Source of the DNA: Ceraceosorus guamensis
Lineage: Eukaryota; Basidiomycota; Exobasidiomycetes; Ceraceosorales; Ceraceosoraceae
DNA: 64,000 bases
Assembly: GCF_003144195.1 (NCBI RefSeq)
Contig: NW_020290012.1
Location: 186,001-250,000 of the forward strand
Direction: 5' to 3'
How positions within the stretch are numbered: the first letter of the stretch is position 1; every line of letters begins with the position of its first letter. The notes below the pieces were generated by a model, which worked only from the letters and a program-made list of their open reading frames with translations, searched no databases and was not told the origin of the DNA. Both the position numbers and the translations under genes were made by a program. Below, in pieces: positions 1 through 13,735 of this stretch.

Positions 1-795
1 TGCGTGATGCTCTACATCGTGTGGCCGCTCCTGCTGTGGCGGCTGCATTCAAATTCATTCAAGATTCACGATTGTGATTTATTATTATTTTTGCTGCAAC
101 GCCGCCCGAGGATGCGTCAGAGCGGCTTTGCAACTTGATTTAGCCGCGGCATTGCGTCCGTGGAACGCGTCTTGCCTGCTAATTATATTGTGCGCACCAC
201 TCACCGGCTCAGCACCGGCCACCGAGCAACGGGATGACGGGCGGAGAAGAATCCGATCACCAAGCAATCACGAAACAAAAGCCAGTCGATCATCCTTGCT
301 TGCCAATCCCCTTTCGTGCTCAGCACTCCATGCAAGCCGGTTCGAGTCACTATCGACCATCTGCGTAGCACGTTGGCCCGACTGAATTCGAGTCATACAC
401 GCGCACGCGAGAATCAGCGCTAGGAAGCCTGCATCTCCTTCTAACAGGAGCAGGTGCTTGATCATTCACACTCTTCACCCTCGATCCTCGCTTCTCATCC
501 CTCAATCTTTGGCCGTTGCGGCCCCGCGCCCGCGCCCACGAAGTACACTGTACAGCCTGACTTCGACGCATCTCACGTTGCACAGCCCCGGTCTCAAAGC
601 GTCACTCGCGGAACGAGCGACCGGAAGGTGGAATCACGCTCAACTGGCTGTGCGCGCGTGTGAACTGCACGGATTCGACCTCACTCCGCACAAAGGCATG
701 ACTCACCAGTAATTAAGGACTCGGTAAGCTCAGCAAGTACTAGGGCTTTGCCGCACGCTGAGGTCCGGGACTAGTCTCGAGCTTTCATTTCGACC
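1..795. other. Upstream region, no gene seen
   Basis: I see no convincing coding sequence. The segment is the 5' flank of the LSM8 gene. It contains an early copy of the dispersed motif (TTCACGATTGTGATT near 65-79). Short open frames on both strands overlap each other and match no family I recognise. Confidence 0.5.
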
Positions 796-1297
796 ATGGC
801 GAACCAAGCAATCGTAGGCTACCTCCAGCGTGAGTAGTCGGGTCGTCGGCTAGACGCTGGGTCGTCTGACAAGCACAATGCCTTATCTGCTCCTGACCGA
901 CCTATCCACCTGTATGCGCTCATAGAGCAAGTGCTCACACTGACACAGGATGGCCGCATCATCATCGGCACACTGCAAGGCTTTGATGTTCACGGGTCGA
1001 TCATCCTGAGCGGGAGCGTAGAGAGAATTTATAGCATGGATGCGGGCGTGGAAGTTGTACCTTTGGGTCTTTACGTGATGAAGGGAGATGCCGTGTGAGT
1101 GTTTCTGCAAGGCAAGAGCTCCAACAATGCTTGCGATCAGCAGATGAAGATCATCAATTGATGCTTCAGATCTGACTCTTCCGTGCTCTCCCCCCCGCCG
1201 CAGATCGGTGATAGCAGAGTTTGACGCTGAAAAGGACAAGGCTAGCGACTTGTCAGAAATCAGGGCGGAGCCCATCTTACCCGTACGCCATTACTAA
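796..1297 (+). CDS. LSM8: LSm8, U6 snRNA-associated Sm-like protein
   Basis: LSm8 is the subunit that marks the nuclear LSm2-8 ring, which binds the 3' oligo(U) of U6 snRNA and supports U6 stability and pre-mRNA splicing. Three exons are read: 796-829, 926-1094 and 1204-1297, giving 98 residues, close to the usual 96-110. The protein starts MANQAIVGYLQ. The Sm1 motif follows (DGRIIIGTLQGFD, with the family's DGR-GTL-GFD signature), then Sm2-like sequence (LGLYVMKGDAV) and the LSm8-type C-terminal tail ending in a SEIRAEP stretch. Both introns begin gtgagt and all junctions keep frame. The ATG lies in a good context (gaccATGGc). The third intron boundary joins a codon split GT|A. Identification rests on motif order and size, which match human and yeast LSm8 better than the cytoplasmic paralogue LSm1. 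Confidence 0.93.
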
Positions 1298-1802
1298 GCA
1301 GAGGATTGCAAGCATGGGGCTGGACTAGCAAATGCTGTCATCACAGGGAGTGAAAAACTTCTGCATGTCAAAATGAGGGTCGAGCGATCTGCAATCATTG
1401 GCTAGCGCTGCTCCGCAGGCGTGAAGCACGACTTTCGCAAAGTTGAGCAGGCGCATCAAGGCTAGTAGACCTGCCCATGCGTAAATGGCGCAAGAATGCG
1501 TTAGAAGCAGCCATGTTTTGCCACTAGGGCTTTTGAAATGCCACAAACAACGTCACAAGTCATCGTGTCCTCTGGTCGCAGTCACATGGTTTTGAAGTGT
1601 AGGGCGGGACTGTCGACTTGCCATGAGGTGCTCCTCATCAGTCGCTGAGAAAAGCTGAAACTGAATAGGAATCTTTGCGCGTTGTCAACTCATGTAAATA
1701 CAACCATGCAGGGATTCAAGGGTCTCCGAAAGAGACGCTGGAGAGGTGGATAAACCCAGCGCCGCAGCTTCATCGGAACGCTCGATATTGGCGCCTTGCG
1801 CC
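1298..1802. other. Tail-to-tail gap between LSM8 and the DUF218 gene
   Basis: This 505-base gap separates two convergent genes and should hold both 3' UTRs and polyadenylation signals. I see no further gene in it. Confidence 0.5.
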
Positions 1803-3667
1803 TCATTGCTTCTCTCTGCCATACTCCAGCCAACGACTATCCGGCAAGAGGTTGGCCACATGCTTCTTCTTCTGCTCCTCCTGATACGCTTTTGTGCCCC
1901 GACCCCATCCAGATGTGGGATTCGCTCTTCGGTCCCAGGGCAAAGACTCGACGTAGATGCCTTGCAGACCAAGACCTGATTGCCGGATCAGGTTGCAGGA
2001 AGAAGAACATCAGCCCGAGGTGTATTCGCGAAAGGTGCACTCTGACGTACCATCGGGTGGACACCAGTCCAAAAGATCCGCAATCTCGGGGGCGCCAGAG
2101 AAGTAAGAGTGGAACCTTCTTGTAGGGTTTCTCGCACGACGCTTGTCCTATGAGGTGAGAGCGAGCGTGAGAAGAAGCTTCTGCACTGGTCTGGCTTGTC
2201 ACGAGCTACTCACGAGTAAGCGACCATGACAGCCATACATGTCCTTTTCGAACATGGGATACGTCTTGATTTTCTGCATGAAAAGGAATGTGGCCTATTT
2301 AGCACAGTCTTCGGAGTCGCACAATGCACCAAAACCACTCCTTACCTCTCCGTCATACTCCGCCTTGATGTCTGCCTCGTTGCCATCATCGTCGATCCCA
2401 ACATAGTGGAAGCGCCTCTGACCTCCAACGAACGACTTGACAGGCCACCTGAGAGCCTTGGCATGGAGGTCTTCAAATCTGCTCTTCTTCATGCCATAAC
2501 CCACCACGGTGATACGAATCGGGAAGCGTCCCGTAAATTCTCTAAAGCGAGCAATGGAGAAGAGCAGGTTCTCGAAGCTGTCCATAGCAAAGTTTTCCGT
2601 GGTCATGCGTACACCCTGCAGTCCCTTTGCTACCGCCACACCAGCATTGGCTTGTGCGCCAGCACCGACCCTGCCCAGAATCTCGCTCGCCTCTGCAGTG
2701 ATCTTTTTGGACGACTTTGCTTCCCCAGGACCTGGTCCATGTGTGGAGAAGTTGAATCCAGGCAAGACGGGCAGCCGCATACCTGACGAGACGGCAAGAG
2801 AAAAGTATGATTCGCCTTCTGTCTGAAGGGATGTCGGTCTGGTCTGGCCTCTGCGTGCGCCACAATCAGGATGCGGTCAGCATTCACTGTCCTCATTATT
2901 GAAGATAACCAGCTGCATGCGCACCCGCTAAAGACAAGAAGGGCTGTCGGATCTGCATCAGCGATTTCCACTCTAGAAGCGGCGAGCGGCCAGAAAGGTC
3001 AGCGATTGGCTGCATCTCTCTCGCAAGATGCAACGAGCTTCAAGCTGAGATGCTGCCTTCGTCTGAGCGCCACTTGAGCTCGCTCCCATGGTTGCTCACC
3101 CTTTTTCAATGTGCTTCCAGAATGTCCTCGTGCTGCCACCTCTCTGCCAACTCTCCAGCACCCAATTCTCGTCATTTTCCCGACCAGAGAAGTCGCAACC
3201 AGCTGTAGAGCGAGGACAAGGAGCAACGATGAGCATTCCCATTGCGTCTATCCGTGGGCCCACAGCAGTGCTAGGGCTGACGTGTGCGCTGCGCACTTTG
3301 GAGAAGACTCACCCCAGACGGCATGACCGGTCACAATGACCAGGTGATTGAGCGCATCGGCGCCCTTTGCTGGAGGCGGTAGGCTGTCAAGCAGTGTGGA
3401 AGGCGTAAGACCGTGGAAGCTCTCCCACGATCCGAATCCAGGCGGGGGTAAGCCCCTGACATGTCTAGAACCCGCAATAGCATATCTAAGGTTGAGCAAA
3501 AGAGAAGCGCAAGCTACAGCCAGCAGCAAGACGACGCCTAGGTTGGTCACTCGACTTCGCGCCGACAGTTGCGCTCGCAGAGATAGACCGGCTGCACCGG
3601 CTGCTCCTAGACTCGCACTCTTTGCGCGCGAGCCGCCAGACAACAAGCTGGTCGGTGAGCGGATCAT
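1803..3667 (-). CDS. DUF218 (YdcF-like) membrane-anchored protein
   Basis: Seven exons on the minus strand (3667-3313, 3202-3100, 2972-2925, 2850-2346, 2273-2214, 2147-2051, 1975-1803) give 446 residues with every junction in frame. The N-terminus is basic and disordered, followed by one transmembrane helix at about residues 41-60 (LGVVLLLAVACASLLLNL). The rest is a DUF218 fold: LVIVTGHAVW, ADPTALLVFSGGQT, EGESYF, the FAMDSFENLLF helix, ITVVGYGMKK and FEDLHAKALRWP, ending in a region with YGCHG and a PWDRR-like tail. Bacterial DUF218 proteins include YdcF and SanA, linked to the cell envelope. Fungal members are mostly uncharacterised and no catalytic role is established, so I assign none. 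A single N-terminal anchor suggests an ER or other endomembrane location. Convergent with LSM8. Confidence 0.88.
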
Positions 3668-5196
3668 CGTACAGCACGCTGCGTTTCGAAATGGGATGGA
3701 TCAGGTCTCCTCTACTTCGTGCAAAAAGGTGGAGATTGGAAATGGGTAGGCTTCCCAACTCTTTGTCTTGCGCCAGTGGCACGTTCGATGAATTGGCCTG
3801 TGAATGCGAAAACTCGGTCCAAATGGGGTTGACAAGTGAGCCTCAGGGCAGTCGCACCTGTGATCCGAAGTATGTTGCTGTGAAGGCAGCCGGGAAAGGG
3901 CAAGAGTGACGAGCGCTATCGACGAATGTCGGCGTGGATGGAAGCGAGCGAGATCGTAGACGAGGCGGTAGAGTCGAGTGTGCAAGGCAGTCGCAGTTCC
4001 CAGTCATGAGATGCATGAGATGAGTGAGACTCGTGAATGCATGGATGTGACAATCGTGAATTCTACAATGATTCACATTTCATTCTTGATTGATCTCGCG
4101 CGGCTAATTCGGCTCGCGACTTTGACCATCCCGTCGGTAAACCGCAAGGCTTTTCTCAGCCTCGCGAGCTCGGATCTGCATGCAGGGAGCGCGATTAAGA
4201 ATCAGCTATAGGCAGCAGCAGCAGCAGCGCGGCAGGAAATTTGCGTGTGCATATACAGTACCATATATAGCTTGCTCGACCCCTGCTGCACGGCGCGGCG
4301 AGGCGCGTGCACGCACACAGAAAGAGGCCGCCCACCCGGAGCTTAATTGCCAGCTGGTTCGCCGCGATTATACTTTGACTCACGACGTCGTGCGCACCAC
4401 TTGACCTGGGTACTGACCGCGTGCGGCCTCTAAACCTGTGCTACCGGTCTACTTGCTAATTGGCATAGCTTCAATTTCACAACCGTCCTTGATTGTAAAT
4501 AAGCTACGCCGCCACGCTTCACGGTAAGCTAGGCGACTCAAATGGCCGCGCGGATACACATCCGCCGTATCTGCACCCGAATGACGTTCTGAAGGATCGC
4601 GAACCGTAGAGTCACAGTCATGAGTGTCATTCTTGATTCACATTTGTGGCCTGTCGTGCTATCTGGCGTGCTGTAGATTTGACAGATGTGTCCCTCGCTC
4701 TTGCGGGTGCAGATGCGAGCACAGGCGCTGCTGCTGCTGCTGCTGCTGCGCATGATGCTGTGCGTCGAGCGCTAAATCCAGAAGATCAGCGAAATCGTGG
4801 TGATTCACGCACCAGCAAAAATAACTCCAGCATGTGGTCTCACGTGACCGACCGTCTCCACACACCCGTTTGCACAGCCGCATGTTCCTTCCCGCCCGTC
4901 GTGAGTCTGATGAAGTTGAGGGCTCCAGTCAGAAGAGTGAATTTGAATGCTTTGGAAGAAGCTCAAGTCACATGTCTGCGATAATGAAGCATCTGTCCCA
5001 CTACCTTCTTCCTCGCTTCGTTCTGGAAGCACACCTCCCACTCTTGCTGAAGACGCAGCATTTAGAAGATGAGCACACTACGCTTCGAACCGCGATCCAA
5101 CCCTACTCATCCCGAGCTCTAACGCCCGACTGTGCTCACCGTCCACCCTACTGATTACTGATAATCTCGACGCCCAAGGTGGGCAAGCTGCATACA
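3668..5196. other. Divergent intergenic region (promoters)
   Basis: About 1.5 kb between two divergently transcribed genes, so it should hold both promoters. It contains a CAG run near 4207-4226, a GCT run at 4726-4749, a CACGTG box at 4841-4846, and copies of the dispersed motif (CAATCGTGAATTC near 4050; GTCATTCTTGATTCACA near 4626). No gene is supported. Confidence 0.5.
4726..4749. repeat. (GCT)8 microsatellite
   Basis: About eight GCT units in tandem, in the divergent intergenic region. It is not inside any gene I can support. Confidence 0.85.
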
Positions 5197-7611
5197 ATGC
5201 TTGTCTGGAAAACGAGCCACCTCTTGGCCGCGCTTTCCGCAGCTTCACTGGCTTCCTCGGCTACAGTGGCTAATCATCAGTCACCCTTCTTGCATCCCCT
5301 CCATTCGGATCTCGCTCATGTGGAAGGATCTGCACAACGCTTCGGTCTCACTCCCTCAGGACTTCACATCAACTCGGCCCCTGGACATGCCTCCCGTCTG
5401 CTCCTCCATTTTCATCCAGATCACTACGATGACATCCTCGCAGCCAAGAATGACGCGCAACCCATTTTGGAGTGGACCCGGACGCAAAAGAGGGATTGGG
5501 AAGAGGTAACGCTGGGATGCGGAGCCAAGAGAGGCGCAGTGGGAGGCGTTGAGAGCTGTAGAGAGGATGACCTGCGCGCCAAAGGGACAAGTGAGCTGAG
5601 ACAAGAAGATGCCGATGGCCGACAAGTCGACGCTGGCTGTACTCCCACAGAGGTCCACCCTGATGGTAGAGCTTACTTTGCGGACTGCGCTCCTGCGCAT
5701 GAGCTTCTCTCAGCAATCGGTGGGGATAGGGAAGGAGCGACTGGTAAGGATGTCAGTGTCGGCCTGTGGAGTGCCGTAGCTCGCTTGCGTCTCCCCGGAA
5801 GGGATAGCGCCTCGTACCAGTGGTGGGTGGCCCATGTGCAAATGCCAAGAGCCAATTGGCCTTTGGTAACACCCAATACCGAAGCTGTCTCATCAGTCAA
5901 TCGCGTCGCTGGCTGTGAGTGTGTGTCGCATGCCAAGGCTGCGTTGCAGTTGAGCAGATTGAGTAGCGAGGTTGCTCGTCGCTGACATTTAGCTGACCCT
6001 CACTTGCCCATGTGCTTGCCAGTAATGCAAGATCCCTTCATTGCCAAGGCAGGCCAAGCCAGGTCGAATGACGAGATGAAGGGCGTGGATTTACGCTGGT
6101 CTGGCTGGTGAGTGATGCGGTCAAGGTTCGGGACTACTCAAGCAGCACCTATGCTGACCCAACCAGCAATCGCGCCGACGTTGCTCTCATCCGCGTGAAG
6201 GAATGGGGACGTGACAATCAGAGTACCCGCCCCGAGTGCAGTCGCAAACATGTCCACACCCGACGACGCACGCGAGTCTGCAGCCGTTGGCGAATCAATC
6301 TGGGCACCTCTCCAAGCTCCATGGGGTGGCCAAGTGGTCTGGATTGGAAATTACACCCGTCCATTCCCGCCCCTCAATAAGCTGAATAACGAGCACGGCA
6401 TCTGCGTATCGATTCGCAACGAGTGGGGTTTTGTGCTGCGCTTATGCGGAGAGATACAGCCTCAGGTCAGCTTGGGAGACCTGGTGGCTCAAGGAGACCA
6501 TATTGGTCGCGTCTCGCGGCTGCCGGCTTCGAGGGAACCGAGATCCAAACGCAGGCCGGCCGACCCGCCAAAGAGATCAGATGCTCCTTCGAGTCGAGAG
6601 AAGAGGTATCCTTACAGATTCAGCAAATTGAGAGTTGCCGTTGCTCGGCCGGATCCCCGGTGGCAAGAGTGGAAAAGTCCGGATGGTGGGTTGTTCGGCA
6701 TTCCCTTTGTGCCGCATCTTTAGCCTGCTCACCGACTCGGTCCCCACTACATGCAGATCCTGGCTGGCACTTTTACGACCCACTGCATGCTCTGCAAGAG
6801 TCTAGGCCGTCTTCTCCGATACCTGTGAGTGTGCTCGTGTTCGAGACGCATGTGATTGCTGACCTGACCGCCAGCATTTGCGCAATATCACAGCCATACA
6901 GCTCCCTGGAAAAGGTCTTTTTTGCAAGGCCCACAGCTGCGTCCGCGCTGAATGGCAGCTCACCGGACGTGTTCGGCACGTCCACGGACTTTTTCAAGCC
7001 CGTCCTGAGCGGCAATGTAGAGCTGATCGTAGCCTACGAGGCTTTCTTGCCCACTCCTGATGATGCCGAAGATGGCGTAGATCCGCTCAGCTTGTACAAG
7101 CTCGAGTGGGCTAGCTGGAGAGAATTGGATCAGGGACCCTGGACTGGCACTTGCCAACTCCCCGATGGCGTGGGCTGGCGTCCCGCCTTTCGACCTGACA
7201 CTGTAAGTCGCACAGCGTGAAAAGGCAGAAGTCGCATTTCCGCTCCACCATCATTGCTCACCTCTCCCCATCGAGTCGCAGCTTGGCACTGGCACTGTCG
7301 GAAGCAACCTCACTCTTCAGCAGACGAAGCTTTTGTCTCCTTACGTGCCCCTGTTCAAAGTGGGTCGGTTCTTCCCCACCGTCTACTCGTCCCAATTCGA
7401 CGAAAAGTCTCGAAGGCTGTTCTACTCGCCTACGAGATATCGAGCGTCTGATGGCACAGCCGATCCTCGAGCCTCGTGGGACACGACGAGGGAGAGGGAT
7501 GGTGACATCATCATCGTCTTCAAGGCTAGCACCTACTTCGGCACTGTGCCATCCTGCCAATTGCACGCTCGCGTCAAGATAGACAACGCCAGCCGTCGCA
7601 TCCGCAAATGA
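5197..7611 (+). CDS. Secreted protein with degenerate M23-type duplicated hybrid motif
   Basis: The protein starts MLVWKTSHLL and has a clear signal peptide (about residues 1-25, cut near SSATVA). Exons: 5197-5914, 6023-6107, about 6201-6685, 6757-6824, 6894-7202 and 7282-7611, roughly 660 residues. The junction after exon 2 is uncertain: acceptors at 6201 or 6222 both restore frame, while the better-looking cag at 6166 does not. The middle (6300-6820) resembles the beta fold of M23/lysostaphin peptidases: SIWAPLQAP, GGQVVWIGNYT, HGICVSIRNEWGFVLRL, then GDHIGRV. The position of the catalytic HxH reads KLRV, so peptidase activity is unlikely. The C-terminal region (WDTTRERDG...FGT) resembles an Ig-like beta domain seen in secreted proteins. 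It is probably an extracellular or cell-wall carbohydrate-interacting protein. The fold assignment is moderate and the function is unknown. Confidence 0.7.
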
Positions 7612-7990
7612 GCCGCGTACACTTGGCCAAGATTGATTACGGCACATTCTCCTAAACGCATCGTCTGCACAGACATCTGTAATGAAGCTCAGGGTCCCTG
7701 CTGCTACGTTTTTTTCGATCTTAATGGACCTTTGGAGACGTTGCATGCTCGATCAGCGCTGTATCTTCGCTGCTGCGCTTGTGCGGACTAGTTAGAGAAT
7801 GAAGTGAGTGCAACGTATGCGCAGGCAGCACGTCAGCTTGGAGAGGAAAGCCAAAGCCATGTACATTATCCAAGTCGCCCGAGCTGCAAGTCAATGAAGG
7901 GGTTATATGTAGGTCTCGGCCAACGAATCTCAGACCTGAGGACTGGTAATTTCACAGCTGTACACTTGCAAATTACTTGTATCCTTCCTC
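7612..7990. other. Tail-to-tail gap
   Basis: This 379-base gap lies between the stop codons of two convergent genes. Nothing else is seen. Confidence 0.5.
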
Positions 7991-9326
<1,336 letters not shown>

Positions 9327-9612
9327 CTTGGTCCGAGGCGCGAAAGAGTGAATTGAATGGTCTCGGACTGCGCTGTGTGATTGTATCTGCTCCCGCGGGA
9401 AGGATGGGTCCACGGTCCTTTGTCTGAGCGCTGAAAGCCTCCCAGGAGACACGTGCTAACTGTTTTCTCGAGGTCTTGAGGAGCTGTTCGAATGAGCACT
9501 GCGTTGAGGAACCAGAAAGGAAGCGGCGATGGTCGTGGATTGTGTGCTTGGTGGGGGTGCTGCGAACGATGCATGTAAGGAACGGAGATGAGCGCCGAGA
9601 CCCGTGAGCATT

Positions 9613-9638
9613 CAGCAGCAGCAGCAGCAGCAGCAGCA
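9613..9638. repeat. (CAG)n microsatellite
   Basis: Nearly nine CAG units, within the SEC4/ERF4 intergenic region. No supported gene reads through it. Confidence 0.85.
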
Positions 9639-9788
9639 TAGCTTGCGCTTTCGCATTTCGCTCAGCCCGGCGGCGGGTCGCAGCCAGCCAAAGATGCAGC
9701 AAGCATCAGCGCGCACGCGCACGCATTCAGATCCAGGCGGGCGGGCGGGCTCTGCATGCGGGGATGAGCGGCCGAGCGGGTCCCTCGA

Positions 9789-9814
9789 GAATCACGAATC
9801 ATGAATCATGAATA
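9789..9814. repeat. Dispersed-motif tandem (ATCACGAATCATGAATC type)
   Basis: Three consecutive ATCA[C/T]GAAT-type units. They belong to the motif family scattered through the gene-poor parts of the window. Confidence 0.6.
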
Positions 9815-10167
9815 AGAGATCGGTCTCGGGCGGCCAACGGGCCCACGGGCCCTGCACGTGACTGATATAGTCGCGCGTGTGTATACTCAACTCACTGTAG
9901 GTGTGCTACCATCATGCACAAACGGAGCAACGAAGCAGCACAGCATGCTCGCTCCAAGCAGGCTTGCGCTCGCACCTCCCCCTCCTTCCTTCATCCAGGC
10001 TCTTGCCCGTCAAAGCACACGCACGCAATCCTTTGACATACTGACTGAGTGGCAGCTTGTTCACCCCGAACTCGTCAATTCGCCCGCTGACACCACAGCG
10101 CTTCGCCTCATTCGCTCGCTCAACACACCTTCCCACAACATCCGACCATTCTCTCTACATTTCCAGC

Positions 10168-11045
10168 ATGGCGGATCCTCTGACAGGCAGCGCACCTTCA
10201 GGTGAGAGGGATGAAGCAGGTCCATCGACGCTTGTCACCGTGAATCCAGAGGAGCCCAGCAGCTCTCCTGGTCGCTCGAGTGTCAGAAGGCAGAGCAGCC
10301 AACCGCAAATGGGACCTAGAAGTAGCTATTACACTGGTCCGCCTGGCCCAGGAAGCGCTTTTGGAACTGCACCTGCTGGAGTGATTGGGAGAGACAGACC
10401 AAGAGAAGTTATCAGGTGAGTCATGTGATCCCGTGATCCTTCGAATGTCGGGGAAAGTGGAAATCGCAAATTCTGCCTTCGGCGCATGCCCCAGCTAGAC
10501 GTGCTCACGAACAATGACCTTTCGCAACAGGGTGGAGCGGGACTACACATTGGGAGAGCTGTGCCAATTTCATCCAACTTTTCCCTTGGAGCTGGAAGGT
10601 CGCATAGCACCTGTGCAGTTTGGCGAGACCATAAACGATCTCAACGAAATCCTGATCAGAGCTCACAATTCCGGATGGGCAGCCTTCGACAATGTGTTGG
10701 CTGTGCTGACACTCTGGATCAGTCCTTTGGTGGTAGGAAGCAAGTACAACAGGGTGAGTCCGCTCGGCCAGGCAAGCACAGCAGACGAAGGGAGGCTTGC
10801 GTAGTCCCTAAACAAGACGCTGAGGTCAACATTTGTATTCCACTTTACAGGAAATGAAGGAGCTGCGTTCACTTCTGGACCGAGTCAACAAGCAGCTCTT
10901 CAACCCGGCAGGCTTGAATGTTAGAGATCCAGCCGAGGCCGCTTTTTTGTTCCTCGAGGTACGTGCCGTCCCACGTCGAGGGTACAGCCAGTGTCCTGCC
11001 ATCGCTCACCTCTATGCTTTCGCATGACAGATTGAATATTTCTGA
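10168..11045 (+). CDS. ERF4: Erf4, Ras palmitoyltransferase regulatory subunit
   Basis: Erf4 (Shr5; GCP16/GOLGA7 in animals) pairs with the DHHC enzyme Erf2 at the ER or Golgi and is required for palmitoylation of Ras. Four exons (10168-10415, 10531-10753, 10851-10958, 11031-11045) encode 197 residues. The first 80 residues are Ser/Pro-rich and disordered. The conserved Erf4 domain follows: RVERDYTLGELCQFHPTFP, LEGRIAPVQF, then a hydrophobic stretch LAVLTLWISPLVVG, and the C-terminal signature NPAGLNVRDP...AFLFLEIEYF. The last exon codes only IEYF and stop, but it completes the family's usual ending, which supports it. Upstream it shares a divergent promoter with SEC4. Both products act on membrane traffic or lipidation of small GTPases. 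Confidence 0.93.
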
Positions 11046-13735
11046 AAGAGAAGACCTGCCCCATGTGCGTGTGCATGTGCTACCGCGCTCGCGCATATTC
11101 CTTCTCTCCCTTAGATCGCTTCGCTCGCACCTATACCCATCGAGATACCCGCCGTCAGTAGCTTTGTAGCGCTGGTCGCAAGCTTTAAGAGTTCACACCT
11201 TTTGAACCACGTGACGGTCGACAAGGGAACGTGAAGAGCTTCCCCAGACTGTGCCAACCAATGGACGCGAATGACAAAACATGCAGACTTTTGTTTGCAA
11301 GGGATCCCAGCCATCCACTCGAGAGTGCTGGTATGCAAGGATTGGCAGGCCTTGTATTGGGCTGCCCGAAGGCGAGCGAGATGTCTCGTTCAGTTGCGCC
11401 AACATATAAGACGGCCATTTGCCGCCCCACTTGTAGCTTCCCGAGCTGTGCTCTTACACACTCACAATCACGTGGACCCTTGACCAGTCAGAGTGGCTCC
11501 TCTGACAGGCATCACCTAGCTCAGCTAGGCGGGCAGTCATCCTACTAGTCTGATGAGTCCTGAGTAGTTGTGGCTATCGTGTACCTACCGCGGTACTTTC
11601 TGTGTGGTTTTCGATCAGCATGTGATTATTGCTGACGCGCGCGCGCGTGTGGCTTGCCATGCCAAGCACGCGCGACCCGGCGGGCAGCCACATATGCGAA
11701 GAGGATTCAGTGATTGCTTGCTTGCTTGCTTGCTTTGTTGCTTTGGTGCATGCGTCTCACCAAGAAGCTGCCACTCGCGGACGAACCTCTTGGCACGAAG
11801 CGATTCAGCATCACGCCACTTTGAAATGTGAATGGTGAATCACGAATGTTGCATGTATGTACTCCACTCAAAACTCGAAATCAGCGACTCGCTTGCTTCG
11901 CGATTGCGGACACGAAGTCAATGTGGAGCCTCTTCGTCATCGACAAGCCTTCGAAGCGCCTAGCTATGATCGGCGCTCGCTGACACAGTACCGCGTGTAT
12001 ATATCCAGTCAGGCCATCAAATCACGAATGTGGACGTGGGCGAGACAAGTTCCGGCAGATGTCTCGGCGATGCTGCGCATGAACGTGACGTACTCGTGAC
12101 CGCCATATGGTGTGCAATTGAGACTCACGACTGCTACTATAGTAGTAACATTCGGCGCTAGCACCTCTAGCTAGCTGACTTCAGACTTGACCACCGAGCA
12201 GGCGTTGACGGTACCGATGGAGCGATGGAGCGCGATGGGACGAGCCTGGGCGCTGATGTATACGAGTCAATGTATCTGGATCGTGAATCTAGATCAGGGC
12301 GCTTTGGTCTGCTGTACTGCGTGCGGAAGGTCAGACACATGAGCGCGCGTTGGGTCTCAGCACAAATACAGTTTGAGTACCAGCCCGCACTTTGACCCCG
12401 ACTTGTGCATGATCGGCCATTGAATGCGGCCGGCTTCTGGCCGCGAGCCTGTAGCTGCGGGCTAGCACATCTTGCACGTTTTTGGTGCCTGCATCGAGCG
12501 CTTCAGCACCAAGGTAAGGAAGGAGCAGCCGAGCTCGGGTTGGTAGTCTTGAGTGCTTCCGCCTCACCTTTACATCTAGTTTCGATGAGGGCGGCGGAAA
12601 GCACGCCGCCGCTTCAGCCCACACAAGTTGCTGCGTGCTACTCTGCGCACTCGATTGGTGATTGCAGCTAGCTAGGTTGCACAGCAGCAATTGGCGCGAC
12701 GAGGAGCCTTTGTCGGCCGGCGGGTTGTGCCAGGGCGAGGCCAATCATAAAAACCGTTTTGAGCACGCTAGAGAACGATGGCAGGTGGAAGAAGCTAATC
12801 CGAGGTATTTCCTCTCGTGCTTGCACTTCGTCACTGTTCACTCGTGTCGGTATCCGTTCTTGTCAAGGTGAGCCTGAGTAGGTGAGTGAGTGGGGCAAGG
12901 GTGGGCAGGCAGATGCATGAAGGAGCAGCAGCAGGGTAAGGCAACGACTGCACCGCCGCGCCATCTTTGCCTCGCTGCACGACGATTCTTGCGGCGCATC
13001 ACCGCTCTCGTCCCTGCTGGGCGTTCTTGGCGTCCCGGGCTCCCCTCCCCTCCCCGCACGCGCACGCGCAACACCTAGGCCTCTGGTCCATCACGCTTAT
13101 CCGTTCCCAACTCCGCCCCGCCAACTTATAAATCACGGTTCGGATGATCGCACGCCTTTCGCACCCCTGAAGCTACTGACTGGCACCTACAGCAAGCAGC
13201 AGCATCCTTCCCATCCACATACACATACACCTCTGGACCTTTTTGACTCAGACTCACCACTACCTTTGAGCATACCCCTAAATACTCTGTAAAGAGTCAA
13301 ACTCAAAACCCACCGCATCAGCACTCACGACTGAAATCGGACTGTGCGGCAATAAGAAAGGTCTCGCGAGACGTGACCGGCCTCCACACGGCACAATAGC
13401 CCAGCCGAAACACTGGGCGCACCGGCAATCCAGATTGCAGCGCGTAACTTGGCCCGCCGCGGTGGCACCTTGCGACTCGGGCGGCGAGCGCCCCGCATAC
13501 AGTCACAAGTACAATCGTGAATATTAGCCACTTGCCTCATTCGACACTCGTGACTCATCAGACTGGTGCGACTTTCATCGCTCCACTTGCCGCAATACCC
13601 TTCACATCGTCCGATCTTTGTACGACGCTTTTCAGTGGACCCCAAACATCCTCATCATCTTTCTGAGAACTCAAACTCGTTCGCTCACAAGCCCCTCTCA
13701 TAGTCTACAGTCTGGGAGGTCTCAGATCCATCATC
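11046..13735. other. Gene-free gap of 2.7 kb
   Basis: No gene is supported. Contents include CACGTG boxes at 11208-11213 and near 11471-11476, a short TTGC tandem near 11717-11732, and several copies of the dispersed motif (near 11834, 12020, 12123, 12281, 13327 and 13511). A pyrimidine-rich stretch with CA repeats near 13195-13240 and the bases before 13735 are probably the 5' leader of the next gene. Confidence 0.5.

Larger units (their letters stand above)
9327..10167. other. Divergent promoter region of SEC4 and ERF4
   Basis: About 840 bases separate the two start codons. The region holds a CAG microsatellite (9613-9638), a tandem of the dispersed motif (ATCACGAATCATGAATCATG at 9790-9809) and a CACGTG box (9855-9860). 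No coding sequence is supported. Confidence 0.5.
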
